Assembly: GCA_021797525.1 (NCBI GenBank)
Contig: JAJZZQ010000048.1
Coordinates: 1 to 7,651, forward strand
Length of the DNA: 7,651 nucleotides
Source: Thermoplasmata archaeon
Lineage (GTDB): Archaea; Thermoplasmatota; Thermoplasmata; Thermoplasmatales; Thermoplasmataceae
Reading direction: 5' to 3'
A program made the translations under genes and the position numbers. The notes below the pieces were generated by a model. It was not told the DNA's origin and ran no database searches. It was given only the letters and a program-made list of their open reading frames with translations. Positions 6,284 through 7,651 of the stretch are shown here, in pieces; the first letter of the stretch is position 1; every line of letters begins with the position of its first letter.

Positions 6284-7651
6284 AACAACCCCCCTAAAAA
6301 CAGATTAAAGTCCTTTGCCCAGGACAGAAATGGTCCCAGTGCAAGAACCGGGAAGAATGAAAGCACCCCAAGCATTATAATCGTAACAAAGAGCATCAGA
6401 GCGAATAGAGGCGCCCCGGTTTCAATTGTCCTCCCCGTTTCAACTTTCGGGCTCTTAGTGGCAAATGACTGTGCAATTGCCAGCTGTAACCCCATCAGAA
6501 TAAAACGGCCCATTAGCATCAGGATGCCGTCTGCAATGTTGAAGAAGGCAGTATTGGTTGCGAAACCACCCACCTCAGAACCATTGTTTGAAGCTGCGCT
6601 CAGGAATTCATAGAGAACACTGGATATGACATCTGGTCTGGGATTTGGATCGCCTATAACCAGAGCAGGAAGAAGCATGGTTATCCCAAGTGGGATCAGA
6701 ACAAGCAGTGGATGCGTGACAAGAGACAGTGTTGAGTATTTGATCTCCTTGGAGCTGATTTTTATACTCATTAGCTCCGGAAGCTTTCCCACCATCAATG
6801 AGGTAATGAATATTGCGAAGATCACATACATGAATATGTTCAGGACACCTGTTCCAACACCACCGAGCGGATCGTTAAGAATGAGATTACCCATTAGCCC
6901 AAGCAGACCCGCCGGGGTGAATGCCAGAAGAACAGAATCAGCGGCTCCGGTTGATGTAAAAACGGCTCCTGAAGAGAATATGGAAGTTTGCGAGATCCCT
7001 ATGGCAGTCTCTTTCCCCATCATGTTCCCTGTAAATAGGGTTCCAAGTGAGGTTATTGAGGGAATGCCGCTGTATTCTGCGAAAAATGTCATGAATGTTG
7101 TAAAAAAGAAGATTGAAATAAGTACGATATAAAGAGTCCTGGCAAAGCCTCTGTTATTGAATACCTTCCCAAGGGAAAGTATGGAACCCAGAGGGATTAA
7201 GGTGAAAGAGAGGAATTCAACCAGATTAGTGAACCAGTTGGGGTTTTCAAGAGGCATGGCAGCATTTGAGCCATAGAACCCCCCACCATTAGTTCCAATG
7301 TTCTTTATGGCTTCCCATGTTGCCACAGGGCCCAGGGGCAGCCGCTGAACACCTCCAGAAAGTATAGGATTAACATTAACGTACTGGCTTAGATCCTGCG
7401 GAACCCCGGAGAGTATGAATATTATTGTGATAAGTATCGTAAGGGGAAGTATCAGGTAGAATACAGATACAAGAAAATCTCTGTAGAAATTTCCTATCCT
7501 GCCGTTCTCGTTGAGTATTCCACGTATAAATGCCATTGATACAGCAAAGCCTGTTGCTGCTGCAAGAAACATAAGGCCTGTGAGTACAAAGGTCTTGCTC
7601 AGGTATGAAAGATGAAGTGGATCTGAATAATGTTGAAGATCCGTATTTGTC
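6280..7651 (-). CDS. kdpA: Potassium-transporting ATPase KdpA, K+ channel-like subunit (5' end outside the window)
   Basis: The membrane subunit that selects and moves K+. The frame is open to the right edge, giving 456 visible residues; the first codons read TNTDLQHYS, matching the TNTNWQ segment of E. coli KdpA (around Gln116), so about 110 residues lie outside. An internal ATG at 7572 is not the true start. Selectivity loops follow in order: part of loop 1 (TNTDLQ), loop 2 GTNGGGFYGSN (7302-7270), loop 3 TSTGAADS (6954-6931), and loop 4 SAASNNGSEVGG (6597-6562). The spacing between loops agrees with E. coli. Many hydrophobic segments alternate with these loops. Conserved LPLGPVA.WEAIK and the C-terminal LALGP are also present. 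In loop 3 the usual MHDS after GAV is replaced by VLLA. The gene ends with TGA overlapping the kdpB ATG. KdpF, if present, would lie beyond the right edge. Confidence 0.98.
   Translation of the reverse strand, partial: TNTDLQHYSDPLHLSYLSKTFVLTGLMFLAAATGFAVSMAFIRGILNENGRIGNFYRDFLVSVFYLILPLTILITIIFILSGVPQDLSQYVNVNPILSGGVQRLPLGPVATWEAIKNIGTNGGGFYGSNAAMPLENPNWFTNLVEFLSFTLIPLGSILSLGKVFNNRGFARTLYIVLISIFFFTTFMTFFAEYSGIPSITSLGTLFTGNMMGKETAIGISQTSIFSSGAVFTSTGAADSVLLAFTPAGLLGLMGNLILNDPLGGVGTGVLNIFMYVIFAIFITSLMVGKLPELMSIKISSKEIKYSTLSLVTHPLLVLIPLGITMLLPALVIGDPNPRPDVISSVLYEFLSAASNNGSEVGGFATNTAFFNIADGILMLMGRFILMGLQLAIAQSFATKSPKVETGRTIETGAPLFALMLFVTIIMLGVLSFFPVLALGPFLSWAKDFNLFLGGLL
6289..6294 (-). promoter_or_regulatory. 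G-rich ribosome binding site of kdpB
   Basis: The minus strand reads AGGGGGGTTGTT immediately before the ATG, a run of six G that can pair with the anti-Shine-Dalgarno end, 5 bases from the start. It lies within the last kdpA codons (LGGLL). It is weaker than the kdpC site, and coupling through the ATGA overlap may matter more. Confidence 0.5.

Noticed and set aside
6626..7132. A 168-codon open frame on the plus strand opposite kdpA
   Set aside because: It lies antisense to conserved KdpA coding sequence, including two selectivity loops; no start signal or family resemblance is seen.

Overview
The window most likely comes from an archaeon, probably an acidophile of the Thermoplasmatales or a near relative. 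The grounds are intergenic DNA with TATA-box-like AT tracts about 25-28 bases upstream of start codons (a leaderless-promoter layout), Shine-Dalgarno sites seen mainly at operon-internal genes, frequent AGA/AGG arginine and ATA isoleucine codons, moderate GC content, and archaeal-looking Kdp proteins. The lineage is inferred from the look of the sequence; no database search was made.

Right half (3660-7651, minus strand): a kdpABC operon for the high-affinity, ATP-driven K+ uptake pump. kdpA is cut by the right edge, with roughly its first 110 residues outside. kdpB and kdpC follow with 4-base start/stop overlaps (ATGA and GTGA). All hallmark motifs of KdpB are intact, and three KdpA selectivity loops plus part of the first are visible. 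KdpC has a short N-terminal membrane anchor and a domain unusually dense in N-glycosylation sequons.

Middle (2634-3635): a two-domain universal stress (UspA-type) protein on the plus strand converges on kdpC with only 24 bases between the stop codons. No KdpD/KdpE sensor-regulator pair lies in the window. This recalls the haloarchaeal kdp operon, which also carries a Usp-family protein gene (kdpQ/cat3). The 183-base divergent region upstream of the usp gene holds a nested, helically phased dyad (GACA-N6-GACA-T-TGTC-N6-TGTC) that looks like an operator.

Left half (211-2633, minus strand): a three-gene run made of a small HisA/HisF-like half-barrel protein lacking the usual catalytic aspartate, a 12-segment MFS transporter with a TTG start, and a nicotinamidase-related cysteine hydrolase with an intact Asp-Lys-Cys triad. 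The hydrolase and transporter are 24 bases apart and probably co-transcribed. The first 83 bases hold what looks like the 3' end of a plus-strand gene.

The most interesting points are the half-barrel protein, the phased dyad beside it, the Usp-kdp arrangement, the sequon-rich KdpC and a changed segment next to the third KdpA selectivity loop.
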